In this document: in pieces, positions 45,111 to 58,050 of the stretch
How positions within the stretch are numbered: position 1 is the stretch's first letter
How the letters are laid out: every line of letters starts with the position of its first letter
Source of the DNA: Mantis religiosa
Lineage: Eukaryota > Arthropoda > Insecta > Mantodea > Mantidae
DNA length: 64,000 bases
Direction of reading: 5' to 3'
Assembly: GCA_030765055.1 (NCBI GenBank)
Contig: CM060953.1
Location: 189,881,147 to 189,945,146 of the forward strand
The notes under the pieces: model-generated
The model's input: the letters and a program-made list of their open reading frames with translations, nothing else
Told to the model about the DNA's origin: nothing
The model's database searches: none
Made by a program: the position numbers and the translations under genes

Positions 45111-47061
45111 ATCCCGTTCGTCAGGTGTTTAAGTCTTGATTCCATCCTAGAAGGATTAAAAGAATCGGTTTAAGGAAATATTGTGACCTGCTGTGAAAGT
45201 ATGGAGGTATTCGTTACATCGACATTCCAGAACAAATGAAGCATTATTTTTATTGAAGAATTTGCCGATAAAGGGAACGTAACTTGCTATGCCCGCTTTG
45301 TACCTCTCCCCTTTTTCCCCAAATAACCTTTGTGCTTTTCTGGAAGCGACTACAATTACAACGCTGTATCCCATTTTTTCCTGCATTGCTGCGATTGCAA
45401 ACGTGCTGCACGCGAAATTCGGAGTATACAAGGAATTTATGTAGAAAAATCCGATAAATGACCTATATGGGACACGAATTCCTATTCAGACGCAATGACG
45501 TTCAGGATTTTAATTGCATACTTTGTAGGTAGTGTAAGCAACATTTTTGTCACACAAAATACCAGGTGAGTCAGCTGCCCCTTATACTCGAGTTTTATAC
45601 AATCCTCATTTTATTCTCCAACATGAAAACATCGACTCCATTACTAGGTTATACCCACGTATATAACATGGATGTTAAACACTCAATGAAATCAGTACTA
45701 ATGTACAGTATGCGAAATTTATCTTGAGCGTTCGTCTCCTAAGTCCTCACTCGGTAGGTTTTGGCTAACTCCGTGCACACAGATGATAACTTAGAAACAT
45801 GAGCTAGCTCTGTACTAGCTAGTACTAGTACTCTGTAGGCTAGTACCTGGGACATATGAGGCAACCCTCTACCCCGTCTGGGCGGCCGTAGCCTGGCCAG
45901 AGGTACCCAATTCCCCGTGGGTGTCGTGAACACGCTGCCTCTCGAGTCCAACCCAATCTGAACAACTCCCCTACGGGAGGGGCTCGAATGTTCGGCCCGA
46001 GGTTCCTCTAGTAATGTCAGAGGTACCACGAGTGCTAAGGGTCCTCAGCGCCCGCACATCGGCAGCTGGAGGGGACGGATCCCCTCCCCTACGAGACCCC
46101 TGCTCTAAGTACAAGTATCTGACATTTTCTTTTTATCTGACGTTGTTAGTGTACTCATATGATAATCCATTTTTACCGAGGCGTTTACTGAATTACTTTG
46201 CCATGTATACTCTAATAAAAAGTTTGTAAAATCGCCTGGAAACCGGAATTCGCTCTCAGTAAAGAAGTCGTATGTTTTTGAGGTGTACTTTAGCGATCAG
46301 TAAGTTTTGTTCCTTAATCCGCTGTTCCTCTGAATTTTGCGTATTCTTCTCTCTAAACACATCAAGCAATACAGTTTAGTAAGCGGTTTGGATATTCGGT
46401 TCCCATTGCATGGACAAGATATAAAAAAAGGAATGACGAATTCTCTTTTGACACAGGTATATGTATTGGAAAGTTCAGAAATAACAGATAATACCTGTGA
46501 AATGTTTCACTACACAGAGAAAGGTATTTAACGTATATTCCGTGCTTAAAGGAACTGTGCATTTTTTTTCTGCAATAAGATTTTATCTATCTCTTACATT
46601 TTACCAATTATGCATAGGTATTCAGACCTTCTGCGGAGTTTACCGGTAAATTCAACAAATACGCTTCGTTCCTCACAAAAATGTCTTAGACATTTAGTAT
46701 ATCAAGCAGAACTGTCAACAATTTTTGATAAAAGTAAAACTTTTGAAAAATGTTCCACGTAAAACGTAAATAAATGGCACATTTTCTTAAAATCTTTGTG
46801 TAGCATTCCTGCAAGTTGCTAATCTTAAATAGCATGCTTAGTATTTAATGAAATTTTTGTTTTTGAGTTGCTGTTCAGGCACAGACTTAAGAGCACACCA
46901 TACAAGGTCCAGTTTCCAAAACTTATATTTTGTGCTATTTGTGGACCGAAAAATAAAAATTTTGTAAATAACACAATATTCTCCTCACTTAATGTATTAA
47001 AACCAAACGGCACTTGTACTTTTAATTTTTATTTTTTTTAGAGAAAGTAATGTATTTAAAA
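45111..47061. other. Unresolved sequence with a G+C-rich island
   Basis: A G+C-rich block at about 45835-46110 (cggccgtagcctggccagag and similar) sits in AT-rich surroundings. A 91-codon minus frame (45156-45431) and a 96-codon minus frame (45739-46029) have no recognisable motif. No repeat relationship inside the window. Confidence 0.3.
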
Positions 47062-47130
47062 CTTAGGTGCTAGGCACCTTGTATTTCAAATTTCATAAGA
47101 TGCTCTCCAGCGTAGATTGATGATGATGGA

Positions 47131-47220
<90 letters not shown>

Positions 47221-47312
47221 CAAACCACACAAATATTTTGGGTCTAACTTCTTAGTTGACTGGTATATATTAGCACTGCAGAAATACCATACTAATTCAT
47301 GGCATTTTGACA
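47062..47312 (+). repeat. Unnamed repeat R, copy 1, flanking mariner M10
   Basis: Blocks aggcaccttgtatttcaaat, gatgctctcca, tttgggtctaa, gactggtat and actaattca recur in the same order at 48496-48690. This copy contains an expanded (GAT)n tract; the other has aataataatag at that position. Confidence 0.7.
47117..47220 (+). repeat. (GAT)n microsatellite inside repeat R
   Basis: About 33 triplets, nearly perfect. Confidence 0.97.
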
Positions 47313-47339
47313 AGTTCAGTATCGTAAGCTCAGTATCGT

Positions 47340-48493
47340 TGGTAAGTTCAGACATGTACAGTATCGCCTACTGCTGAAATGGAGGTAACACGCGAGGAAC
47401 TATACGCGGCTTTCAAATTCTGCTTTCGTCTCAAGAAATATTCAGTTGAGCCCTATACAATGTTAGGGAAGGCCTATGGTGAATCTGTTCCTCCCTACAG
47501 CACAGCTCGGAGGTGGTTTAAAATGCTTAAAGATGGGGGGGGGCAATCAATTTCAAAGGAAGGTGGACCCGGTGCTGCAGTTGCAGCTCTTACGAAAGAA
47601 AACAACAATACTGCTGCTGCCATTGTGAGAGAGGATCGACGAATTACCTTAAGATAACTTTCTGAAATACTGAACATTTCATTGGGTGCCACCATTGGCT
47701 TCTGGTGACAGAAACATTACTCACGAGACGTGTTTGTGCGCCATGGGTTCCAAGACTGTTGATTCCCAAACAAAAGGACATTTGCATGTAGTTAAAGTTA
47801 ATGTTAGAGGAAGATCCGGAGTTTCTTTCAAACGTAACCACTGCTGATGAAACTTGGCTACATCATTTTGATCCTGAGAGCAAACAGCAAAGCTCAGTGG
47901 GGAAATATCCTTCATCACCAACCCCCCAAAGAAGCAAAAGTGGTTGCTTCTGCTGGGAAAGTTATGGTCACCTCATTCTTTAATATTCATGGAATGGTTT
48001 ATCAGCATGTTGTACCTGCACACACATCAGTAACTGGAAAATACTACAGGGATGTCCTGAAAACATTGCAAGTCCATATTAGACGTAAAAGACCACATTT
48101 CCATGAAGCAGGCTGGATGTTGTATCACGATAATGCGCGGCCGCCTATTGTCAAAGTTGTTGCTGAATATCTTGCAAAAATCAATGTGAAGTGCATCCCT
48201 CACCCTCCCTATAGTCCGTATTCAGTCCCATGTGACTTTTTTCTATTCCCTAAGTTGAAGAAACGCCTTCGTGAGAGGCATTATCCATCATCAGAAGCAG
48301 TGGTGAAGGCTGCGGAGACGATTTTGAAGGATCTCTCCAAAAATAGTTTCCAGCATGTCTTTGAAGACTAGCAGAAACGCTGGGACAAATGCATCCCATT
48401 CAGGGTCCTGTGAGAAGGACCATCAAGATTATGAGGATGAGTAAAGGTACGTTGACAAAAAAATTGTGACCATTGTTTATTGAGCAGTTCTCG
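47340..48493 (+). pseudogene. Mariner M10 (family I), 5' end missing
   Basis: Coding starts MEVTREELYAAFKFCFRLKK at 47379. It continues through YGESVPPYSTARRWFKMLKD, GAAVAALTKENNNTAAAIVR and DRRITLR-stop. It then resumes as ADETWLHHFDPESKQQSSVG (first aspartate), AGWMLYHDNARPPIVKVVAE (second) and YSPYSVPCDFFLFP (third retained). The G-run near 47537 matches a likely frame slip. The 3' terminal repeat ends before TA at 48494; no 5' terminal repeat is present. Confidence 0.83.
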
Positions 48494-48495
48494 TA

Positions 48496-48690
48496 CTAAG
48501 TACCTTTTACTTCAAATTTGATATGATGCTCTCCAATGCAGAATAATAATAGTAATTAATATAAACAAAACATACAAATCACATATTTTGGTCTAAATTT
48601 TCAATTGACTGGTATCTACTACAACGTATACCAGCACTGCGGAGAGACTTTACTAATTCACTGTATTTTGTCAGTCGTCTTGTTATTAAT
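48496..48690 (+). repeat. Unnamed repeat R, copy 2
   Basis: It starts immediately after the TA that closes M10 (ctaagtaccttttacttcaa) and follows copy 1 block by block to actaattcactgtattttgt. Confidence 0.7.
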
Positions 48691-49774
48691 AGGTGTGAAT
48701 TAACGCTGTTAGTAAGAGCATGCCTCAGGTGCTTAGTGCACTTCAGCATACTTTGGAAATAGATTAGATCGTGCGACGGCGTTTGTGTGAGCTACACAAA
48801 GCGCTGTATCGGTAGCGCCTTGCTCCCTCAGTGGTTACAGTAATCACTTAATTTCAGATCCCAACATCGACGCTGATGTAGTTAAGGATAAGCACATAAG
48901 AGCTTTAGCAGGCGCCTCCCCTGTTTCATTACATTCTAATGATCCGCTTTCTTATTTTCTGCACCCTTTCTAGGTAAACAAGCCAATCTCATTTACTGAC
49001 CAGCAGCTTCTGTTTTTGTATTTGCTTGGCTGGTTTCCGCAAATAATTCACGCGCTGCTGAATATGTGGTCAACAACCGGAAACGCTTCACTTGTTTATT
49101 GGATATCCGTCGTGCACTGTCGGGGATAATCGCTGCGCAGCGAATCAAGAGTTCGGTTCTCTGCAGTCAAAGCCTCCTGTTAAATTTTATTGAAGTTCCC
49201 AGTTTTATTGCTATTCTCTTTTGACGAGCGAATGCATTTGTTTAGTGATGGCGTCATTGTTTCTCGTTGAACTAAAAGAAAATTATATTTATAACTCCTG
49301 TATTAAAATATTTTACTGTCTAGCATTCTAGAACTTTCTACGTTCTACTTTCGTATCTCGAAGGTCTTTAAAAGGCAATAAATTTCATTGCTAACTGCAT
49401 TAAATTTTTAAACACACCGAGCATTGTTAAAAATACCTCAAATATTTATAGTTTCTAAATTATACTCACAGGACGTGTGGTCAAAAAAGACAGGAACTTT
49501 CCTTTTTCTTTATTCACTCATCAACTTACATGACTGACCGTAGGAGGGCGTAAGTTAAAATATAAAAACACGTTTTTTTTATGATTTTCTTCAACCAATG
49601 GAATAGAATAAAGTCACAGGCGGCCATGTCTAGCGAAGGACCAGAGATGCAATATGCCAGCCTCTGGTTCTAGAGTTCGAATCTTAATGTAGTCGACTTT
49701 CCTCGGATTAAAAGTAAGGTTGGTGTTTCCAAGTTGAAAAAAAGAATAAGGTAAAAAGAAAACCATATCTACGA
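48691..49774. other. Unresolved sequence, with a possible tRNA-like relic
   Basis: At about 49633-49690, tctagcgaaggaccagag and tagagttcgaatcttaat resemble A and B boxes, so a third SINE or pseudo-tRNA is possible. Nothing else is recognised. Confidence 0.3.
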
Positions 49775-49938
49775 GGACTTCTCGGTCATGGTGATTTACC
49801 TGGATAATGTCCTATCCTGTAAGACGAATGTCAGGTAACTCTAAGCTCCATGGATCCCGGACTCATTTGAGCATCATTTCATCCATTCCATTCATCGTCC
49901 GATATGACTTAACGTTAAAGGACGTAATTACAAAAAAG
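49775..49938 (+). mobile_element. SINE1, 5'-truncated inside the head
   Basis: It begins at the B-box end (ttctcggtcatggtgattta), keeps the body and ends ggacgtaattacaaaaaag. The next TA is the target of mariner M9. Confidence 0.83.
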
Positions 49939-49940
49939 TA

Positions 49941-51211
49941 AACGAGGGCTGTTCAATAAAGAATGATCACAATTTTTTTCACAACGTACCTTTACTCATC
50001 CTCATAAATTTGATGTTCCTTCTCAAAATAGTTTCGCTTGAATGCAATGCACATGTCCCAGCGCTTCTGCCAGTCTTCAAATACATTGCTGGAAACCATT
50101 TATTGAGTGATCCTTCAAAATCACCTCCGCAGCCTTCACCAGTGCTTCTGATTATGGATAATGCCTCCCATGAAGGCATTTCTTCAACTCAGGGAATAGA
50201 AAAGTCACATTGGACTAAATCCAGACTATAGGCAGACTGAGCATTGGTAATATGCTGCCAGGCATTATCGTGGTACAGCATCCAGCCTTCTTACGGAAAT
50301 GTGGCCTTTTGCGTCTGATATGGACTTGGAATGTCTTTAGGACATCCCTGTAGTATTGTCCAGTTACTGATGTGTGTGTGCAGGTACAACATGCTGATAA
50401 ACCATTCCATGAATATCAAAGAATGAGATGTCCATAACTTTCCCAGCAGAAGCAATCACGTTTGCTTTTTTGGTGATGAAGGATATTTCCACAGTGAGCT
50501 TTGCTGTTTGCTCTCAGGATCAAAATGATGTACCCAAGTTTCATCAGCAGTGATTACGTTTGAAAGAGACTCCGGATCTTCCTCTAACATCAACTTTAAC
50601 TGCATGGAGACCTGCATGCAAATGTCCTTTTGTTCGGGAATCAACAGTCTTGGAACCCATCGCGCACAAACACGTATCATGTGTAATGTTTCTGTCACCT
50701 ACGTGTGGGTGGCACCTAATAAAAAGTTCAGTATTTCAGAAAGTGATTTTAAGGTAATTCGTCGATCCTCTGCCATAATGGCAGCAGCAGTGTTGATTCT
50801 CCTTCCGTAAGAGCAGTAACTGGAGCACCGGGTCCACTTTCCTATGAAATTGATTGTCTCCCCCCTTTAAACACTTTAAACCACCTTCGAACTGTGCCGT
50901 AGGGAAGAACAGACTCTCCATAGGCCTCCTGTAACATTGTATAGGCCTCAACTGAAGATTTGTTGCGACGAAAGCAGAATTTCCAAGGCGCATATTGTTC
51001 CTCGCGTGTTACCTACATAGCAGCGGTAGGCGACACTGAACATGTGTAAACTTGTCTGGTTCTCACAGACAGCAACCAGCAGTACGAACAATGAAACTAA
51101 TACACCATGTTTGTTTAACATTAAGCTAACAGGAAATAATAACATTGAATTTAAGTGCGAAAAATTATGAACGTAAAATAATTATGGTCCTTCGTTATTG
51201 AACAGCGCTCG
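49941..51211 (-). pseudogene. Mariner M9 (family I)
   Basis: Left terminal repeat cgagggctgttcaataaaga, and on the right, minus strand, cgagcgctgttcaataac. Minus-strand coding includes RVCARWVPRLLIPEQKDICM, LMLEEDPESLSNVITADETW and VHHFDPESKQQSSLWKYPSS, with the first aspartate. The stretch with the second and third catalytic sites is deleted or scrambled around 50160-50270. Confidence 0.83.
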
Positions 51212-51859
51212 TGGTATGAAACACATATAAAATATAACAGCCTTAAAATCTGAGAAATATATGTGATTAGAAGTACGAAACACGGCCATATGTTTTAACT
51301 TACTTTAGACTTGAAAGTGTAGCTTAACTGACACGGGGTTAAGCTATTCTGTGCAATACAGGCAAAAAACGAAAATGGTTAACTGTAAATATTTTATTAC
51401 TCCCATTTAAAACTATCAAAGCCACCAAAGTTGTAAAATTTGCAGTAAAACAGGTTTATATTCGAAGTGTCAAAACCTTTTATTTTTAGGATACTTTTGC
51501 ATACGGTTTTTATTTTACCGTCACCATGGGGAAACAGCAAGCTTTAAAACGTTACGTCAGAGTAATATTGAATGTCTGATAAATGACAATCGATAACACG
51601 TCTTGGCGCTGTAATACGCATGTGGTTTTGGCATTCTCTAGCTTAACTAGTGTAGATATAGCATTATATTGTAGTCATCAACATCATAATAAGATTTCAA
51701 AATTGTAAGGTCCCTGAGTAAAACGATCTGAGAAAAATATGAACTCTACTTAGGACCAGGTGTGACCGCAGGGTAGAGTAATATTTTGAAATACAACCAC
51801 ACCGTAACCGGATCGTATGTTAACCTCGGCTGCACCGAACTGTGTAGCCACTGTGTAGC
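51212..51859. other. Unresolved AT-rich sequence
   Basis: No recognised frame or repeat. Confidence 0.35.
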
Positions 51860-52385
51860 CTAGACTCATTTGAACATCACTTCATTCATCGTCCGATATG
51901 ACTTAACGTTGGAGGTTTTCCCTTATCCTGAAAGATGAATGTCTGGTAACTCTAAGCTCTATGTACCCTGGACTCATTTGAACATCATTTCATTCATCGT
52001 CCGATATGACTTAACGTTGGAGGTTTTCCCTTATCCTGAAAGATGAATGTCTGGTAACCCTAAGCTCTATGTACCCTGCAATCATTTGAACATCATTTCA
52101 TTCATCGTCCGATATGACTTAACGTTGGAGGTTTTCCCTTATCCTGAAAGAAGAATGTCTGGTAACTCTAAGCTCTATGTACCCTGGACTCATTTGAACA
52201 TCATTTCATTCATTGTCCCATATGACTTAACGCTTTAGGTTTTTCCTTATCCTGAAAGATGAATGTCTGGTAACTCTAAGCTCTATGTACCCTGTACTCA
52301 TTTAAACATCATTTCATTCATCGTCCGATATGACTTAACGTTGGATGTTTTCTCTTATCCTGAAAGATGAATGTCTGGTAATTCA
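51860..52385 (+). repeat. SINE1-derived 108-bp array, about 4.8 units
   Basis: Units contain cattcatcgtccgatatgac, ggttttcccttatcctgaaa and gaatgtctggtaactctaag at 108-bp spacing. Neither a tRNA-like head nor the SINE 3' terminus is present, so the array is detached from any complete SINE. Confidence 0.9.
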
Positions 52386-53504
52386 TCCGTCAGACAGGAA
52401 TTTCTGTGCGGTAGCTTGACTCTTAAACAAATTTTATTATAACTTGGAATCTTGTATAAGTGACAGTATAAACCTATAGTTTATGCTGAAGGTTTTATTT
52501 ATTGAAGAAAGCACTGCTTATACTAATTTTAGTTAATGGATTCTTCCTCGAAATGCCCTAAAATAAATGTTTTAAAACTAAAATGCGGTCAATACTTATA
52601 AAAATAAACTTTAGCTCTGGGTTAAAATCACTAAAAGCTGTTAATCCTTAGCATCCATTTTCACAGTACATAGTAGCTAGGAGTGGCTCGGGAACCATCA
52701 ATGGTACCTGTACCATAGTTTGAGAAATCTTGCTTAAAATTTAAATTTAAAAAGCATAAAATATTTCCGCGATTCACGGTTGGTTTTGAGCTTAATGTAT
52801 CTGGAGGGGGATCCAGACAAGACTAATAACAAAACCCAGTCAATGTTATGGTATTTCGTGTTTCTGTTTATAAGAATTGTTAACGCCTAATAATTCGAGG
52901 AAATATTGTTTCTCTCTGCAAAAGATATATTGGCACCTTGGGTAAAATTAACGGACAGGTATTTCTCTCTCACTCTTCTCTCCCCCATCCTCTCTTTGTC
53001 TTTTTACGCGAGATGAAAGCGAGTTTCCATGTATTTCTTTTTCCTCTGGGGTACTTCTTTTTATGTTTCTTGTTTCATATTAAAACTCTCAGAATGTTTC
53101 CATAAATCAAAGTACGTACTTACGTCCCAAACTAAACGTGGTCCCATTTTTCATGAGCATTTTAAATCCTTCATAACTGCAATTGGCGTCACGGTAATGC
53201 CTTTGTGAGGTCCCAGTTCGATTCTCGTCGATTTTATTTCTCTCACGTGCACATTTGGTCGAGATATTGTTGCATTCCATCTAAAAGTTTCACATCGACA
53301 TTTTACTGGAAACTAACGCTTTGAGACGAGGCTTTAGGCGGTTTTGTCAGTGGCCCGTTATCGGCAGGCTCGGATTTGATTTCCGTGGACGACCTACCTA
53401 AACTATGGGTTCTTCGGGGAATTTTCCCGGGTAACCTGTCCATTTAATCCCCATTTTCATTACATCTGGTGGTCTCTTTCAGCAAAGAAGTGGCGGCAGT
53501 GGTA
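52386..53504. other. Unresolved sequence
   Basis: Possible B-box-like fragments occur near 53210 (cccagttcgattctcg) and 53375, too weak to call. No coding frame. Confidence 0.3.
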
Positions 53505-56500
53505 TCTGCTTTATTCCAACTGGAAAAGTCATTGAGATAACTTTTTGGGATTATCATGGAGTTATTTTGATAGATTATCTTCAAAAAGAAAAAAAAAACA
53601 TTACAGGTGCATTCTATGCATCATTACTTGATAAGCTGAAGGCAGAACTTGAGTAAACCGGCCACATTTGCAGAAAAAGAAAACCCTGTTTCACCAAAAC
53701 AACGCACCGTCTCACACCTCAGCGGTTGCAATAGCGAAAATCCACGAATTACGCTTTGAACTGCTTCACTCACCTGATCTAGCCCCAAGCGACTTCTTTA
53801 TGTTCCCTCATCTGAAAATTGTCCTCGGAGGACAGAGGTTTTCGTCAAATGAGGAGGCAATCACATTCGTGAACAATTATTTTGCAGACAAAAACGCCGA
53901 CTACTATTTGGATGGGTTACAGAGATGAGAACGTCGCTGGGAGAAGTGTGTAGAGTTACAAGGAGACTATGTTGAAAAACGCCGAGTACTATTTGGACGG
54001 GTTACAGAAATGAGAGTATCGCTGTGAGAAGTGTGTAGAGTTACGAGGAGACAATGTTGAAAAACGACGAGTACTATTTGGACGGGCTACGGAAATGGGA
54101 GCATCGCTGGGAGAAGTGTGTAGAGTTACGAGGAGACTATGTTGAAAAACGCCGAGTACTATTTGGACGGGCTACGGAAATGGGAGCATCGTTGGGAGAA
54201 GTGTGTAGAGTTACAAGGATACTATGTAGAGAAACGCTGAGTACTACTTGGACGGGTTACAGATATGGGAGTATCGCTGGGAGAAGTGTGTAGAGTTACA
54301 AGGAGATTATGTTGAAAAACGCCGAGTACTATTTGGACGGGCTACAGAAATGAGAGTATCGCTGTGAGAAGTGTGTAGAGTTACGAGGAGACAATGTTGA
54401 AAAACGACGAGTACTATTTGGACGGGCTACGGAAATGGGAGCATCGCTGGGAGAAGTGTGTAGAGTTACGAGGAGACTATGTTGAAAAACGCCGAGTACT
54501 ATTTGGACGGGCTACAGAGATGGGAGCATCGCTGGGAGAAGTGTGTAGAGTTACAAGGAGACTATGTTAAAAAACGCCGAGTACTATTTGGACGGGCTAC
54601 AGAGATGAGAGCATCGTTGGGAGAAGTGTGTAGAGTTACAAGGATACTATGTAGAGAAACGCTGAGTACTACTTGGACGGGTTACAGATATGGGAGCATC
54701 GCTGGGAGAAGTGTGTAGAGTTACAAGGAGATTATGTTGAAAAACGCCGAGTACTATTTGGACGGGCTACAGAAATGAGAGTATCGCTGTGAGAAGTGTG
54801 TAGAGTTACGAGGAGACAATGTTGAAAAACGACGAGTACTATTTGGACGGGCTACGGAAATGGGAGCATCGCTGGGAGAAGTGTGTAGAGTTACGAGGAG
54901 ACTATGTTGAAAAACGCCGAGTACTATTTGGACGGGCTACAGAGATGGGAGCATCGCTGGGAGAAGTGTGTAGAGTTACAAGGAGACTATGTTAAAAAAC
55001 GCCGAGTACTATTTGGACGGGCTACAGAGATGGGAGCATCGCTGGGAGAAGTGTGTAGAGTTACAAGGAGACTATGTTGAAAAACGCCGAGTACTATTTG
55101 GACGGGCTACAGAGATGGGAACATCGCTGGGAGAAGTGTGTAGAGTTACAAGGAGACTATGTTGAAAAACGCCAAGTACTATTTGGACGGGTTACAGAGA
55201 TGGGAGCATCGCCGGGAGAAGTGTGTAGAGTTACAAGGAGACTATGTTGAAAAACGCCGAGTACTATTTGGACGGGTTACAGAAATGAGAGTATCGCTGT
55301 GAGAAGTGTGTAGAGTTACGAGGAGACAATGTTGAAAAACGACGAGTACTATTTGGACGGGCTACGGAAATGGGAGCATCGCTGGGAGAAGTGTGTAGAG
55401 TTACGAGGAGACTATGTTGAAAAACGCCGAGTACTATTTGGACGGGCTACGGAAATGGGAGCATCGTTGGGAGAAGTGTGTAGAGTTACAAGGATACTAT
55501 GTAGAGAAACGCTGAGTACTACTTGGACGGGTTACAGATATGGGAGTATCGCTGGGAGAAGTGTGTAGAGTTACAAGGAGATTATGTTGAAAAACGCCGA
55601 GTACTATTTGGACGGGCTACAGAAATGAGAGTATCGCTGTGAGAAGTGTGTAGAGTTACGAGGAGACAATGTTGAAAAACGACGAGTACTATTTGGACGG
55701 GCTACGGAAATGGGAGCATCGCTGGGAGAAGTGTGTAGAGTTACGAGGAGACTATGTTGAAAAACGCCGAGTACTATTTGGACGGGCTACAGAGATGGGA
55801 GCATCGCTGGGAGAAGTGTGTAGAGTTACAAGGAGACTATGTTAAAAAACGCCGAGTACTATTTGGACGGGCTACAGAGATGAGAGCATCGTTGGGAGAA
55901 GTGTGTAGAGTTACAAGGATACTATGTAGAGAAACGCTGAGTACTACTTGGACGGGTTACAGATATGGGAGCATCGCTGGGAGAAGTGTGTAGAGTTACA
56001 AGGAGATTATGTTGAAAAACGCCGAGTACTATTTGGACGGGCTACAGAAATGAGAGTATCGCTGTGAGAAGTGTGTAGAGTTACGAGGAGACAATGTTGA
56101 AAAACGACGAGTACTATTTGGACGGGCTACGGAAATGGGAGCATCGCTGGGAGAAGTGTGTAGAGTTACGAGGAGACTATGTTGAAAAACGCCGAGTACT
56201 ATTTGGACGGGCTACAGAGATGGGAGCATCGCTGGGAGAAGTGTGTAGAGTTACAAGGAGACTATGTTAAAAAACGCCGAGTACTATTTGGACGGGCTAC
56301 AGAGATGGGAGCATCGCTGGGAGAAGTGTGTAGAGTTACAAGGAGACTATGTTGAAAAACGCCGAGTACTATTTGGACGGGCTACAGAGATGGGAACATC
56401 GCTGGGAGAAGTGTGTAGAGTTACAAGGAGACTATGTTGAAAAACGCCAAGTACTATTTGGACGGGTTACAGAGATGGGAGCATCGCCGGGAGAAGTGTG

Positions 56501-58050
56501 TAGAGTTACAAGGAGACTATGTTGAAAAACGCCGAGTACTATTTGGACGGGTTAAAGAGATGGGAGCATCGCTGGGAGAAGTGTGTACAGTTACAAGGAG
56601 ACTATGTTGAAAAACGCCGAGTACTATTTGGACGGGTTAAAGAGATGGGAGCATCGCTGGGAGAAGTGTGTACATTTACAAGGAGATAATGTTAAAAAAC
56701 GCCGAGTACTATTTGGACGGGCTACAGAGATGGAAACATCGCTGGGAGAAGTGTGTAGAGTTACAAGGAGACTATGTTGAAAAACGCGAAGTACTATTTG
56801 GACGGGTTACAGAGATGGGAGCATCGCCGGGAGAAGTGGGTAGAGCTACAAGGAGACTATGTTGAAAAACGCCGAGTACTATTTGGACGGGTTAAAGAGA
56901 TGGGAGCATCGCTGGGAGAAGTGTGTAGAGTTACAAGGAGACTATGTTGAAAAACGCCGAGTACTATTTGGACGGGTTAAAGAGATGGGAGCATCGCTGG
57001 GAGAAGTGTGTACAGTTACAAGGAGATAATGTTAAAAAACGCCGAGTACTATTTGGACGGGCTACAGAGATGGAAACATCGCTGGGAGAAGTGTGTAGAG
57101 TTGCAAGGAGACTATGTTAAAAAACGCCGAGTACTATTTGGACGGGCTACAGAAATGAGAGCATCGTTGGGAGAAGTGTGTAGAGTTACAAGGATACTAT
57201 GTAGAGAAACGCTGAGTACTACTTGGACGGGTTACAGATATGGGAGCATCGCTGGGAGAAGTGTGGTGAGTTACAAGGAGATTATGTTGAAAAACGCCGA
57301 TTACTATTTGGACGGGCTACAGAAATGAGAGTATCGCTGTGAGAAGTGTGTAGAGTTACGAGGAGACAATGTTGAAAAACGACGAGTACTATTTGGACGG
57401 GCTACGGAAATGGGAGCATCGCTGCGAGAAGTGTGTAGAGTTACGAGGAGACTATGTTGAAAAACGCCGAGTACTATTTGGACGGGCTACAGAGATGGGA
57501 GCATCGCTGGGAGAAGTGTGTAGAGTTACAAGGAGACTATGTTAAAAAACGCCGAGTACTATTTAGACGGGCTACAGAGATGGGAGCATCGCTGAGAGAA
57601 GTGTGTAGAGTTACAAGGAGACTATGTTGAAAAACGCCGAATACTATTTGGACGGGCTACAGAGATGGGAACATCGCTGGGAGAAGTGTGTAGAGTTACA
57701 AGGAGACTATGTTGAAAAACGCCAAGTACTATTTGGACGGGTTACAGAGATGGGAGCATCGCTGGGAGAAGTGTGTAGAGTTACAAGGAGACTATGTTGA
57801 AAAACGCCGAGTACTATTTGGACGGGTTAAAGAGATGGGAGCATCGCTGGGAGAAGTGTGTACAGTTACAAGGAGATAATGTTAAAAAACGCCGAGTACT
57901 ATTTGGACGGGCTACAGAGATGGAAACATCGCTGGGAGAAGTGTGTAGAGTTGCAAGGAGACTATGTTAAAAAACGCCGAGTACTATTTGGACGGGCTAC
58001 AGAGATGGGAGCATCGCTGGGGGAAGTGCGTAGAGTTGCAAGGAGTATAT
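53505..58050 (+). mobile_element. Mariner M7 (family II), both ends missing, with the largest 85-bp array
   Basis: It starts in the catalytic half (VIEITFWDYHGVILIDYLQK). It reads LFHQNNAPSHTSAVAIAKIH, where the second aspartate is asparagine, then LAPSDFFMFPHLK with the third retained. It then reads RFSSNEEAITFVNNYFADKN into the 85-bp array. No 3' terminal repeat follows; sequence changes at about 58050. Confidence 0.85.
53890..58047 (+). repeat. 85-bp array, about 49 units, with higher-order structure
   Basis: Same unit as in M8 and M6. A 15-unit block (1,275 bp) at 53996-55270 recurs at 55271-56545 and was identical in every stretch compared. Units with unusual markers (ggatactatgtagagaaacg, and the atgagagtatcgctgtgag variant) recur at multiples of 85 bp. 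This is satellite-like higher-order repetition. Confidence 0.95.

Noticed and set aside
53160..53480. B-box-like fragments suggesting another SINE
   Set aside because: Too weak and without a recognisable tail or second copy.
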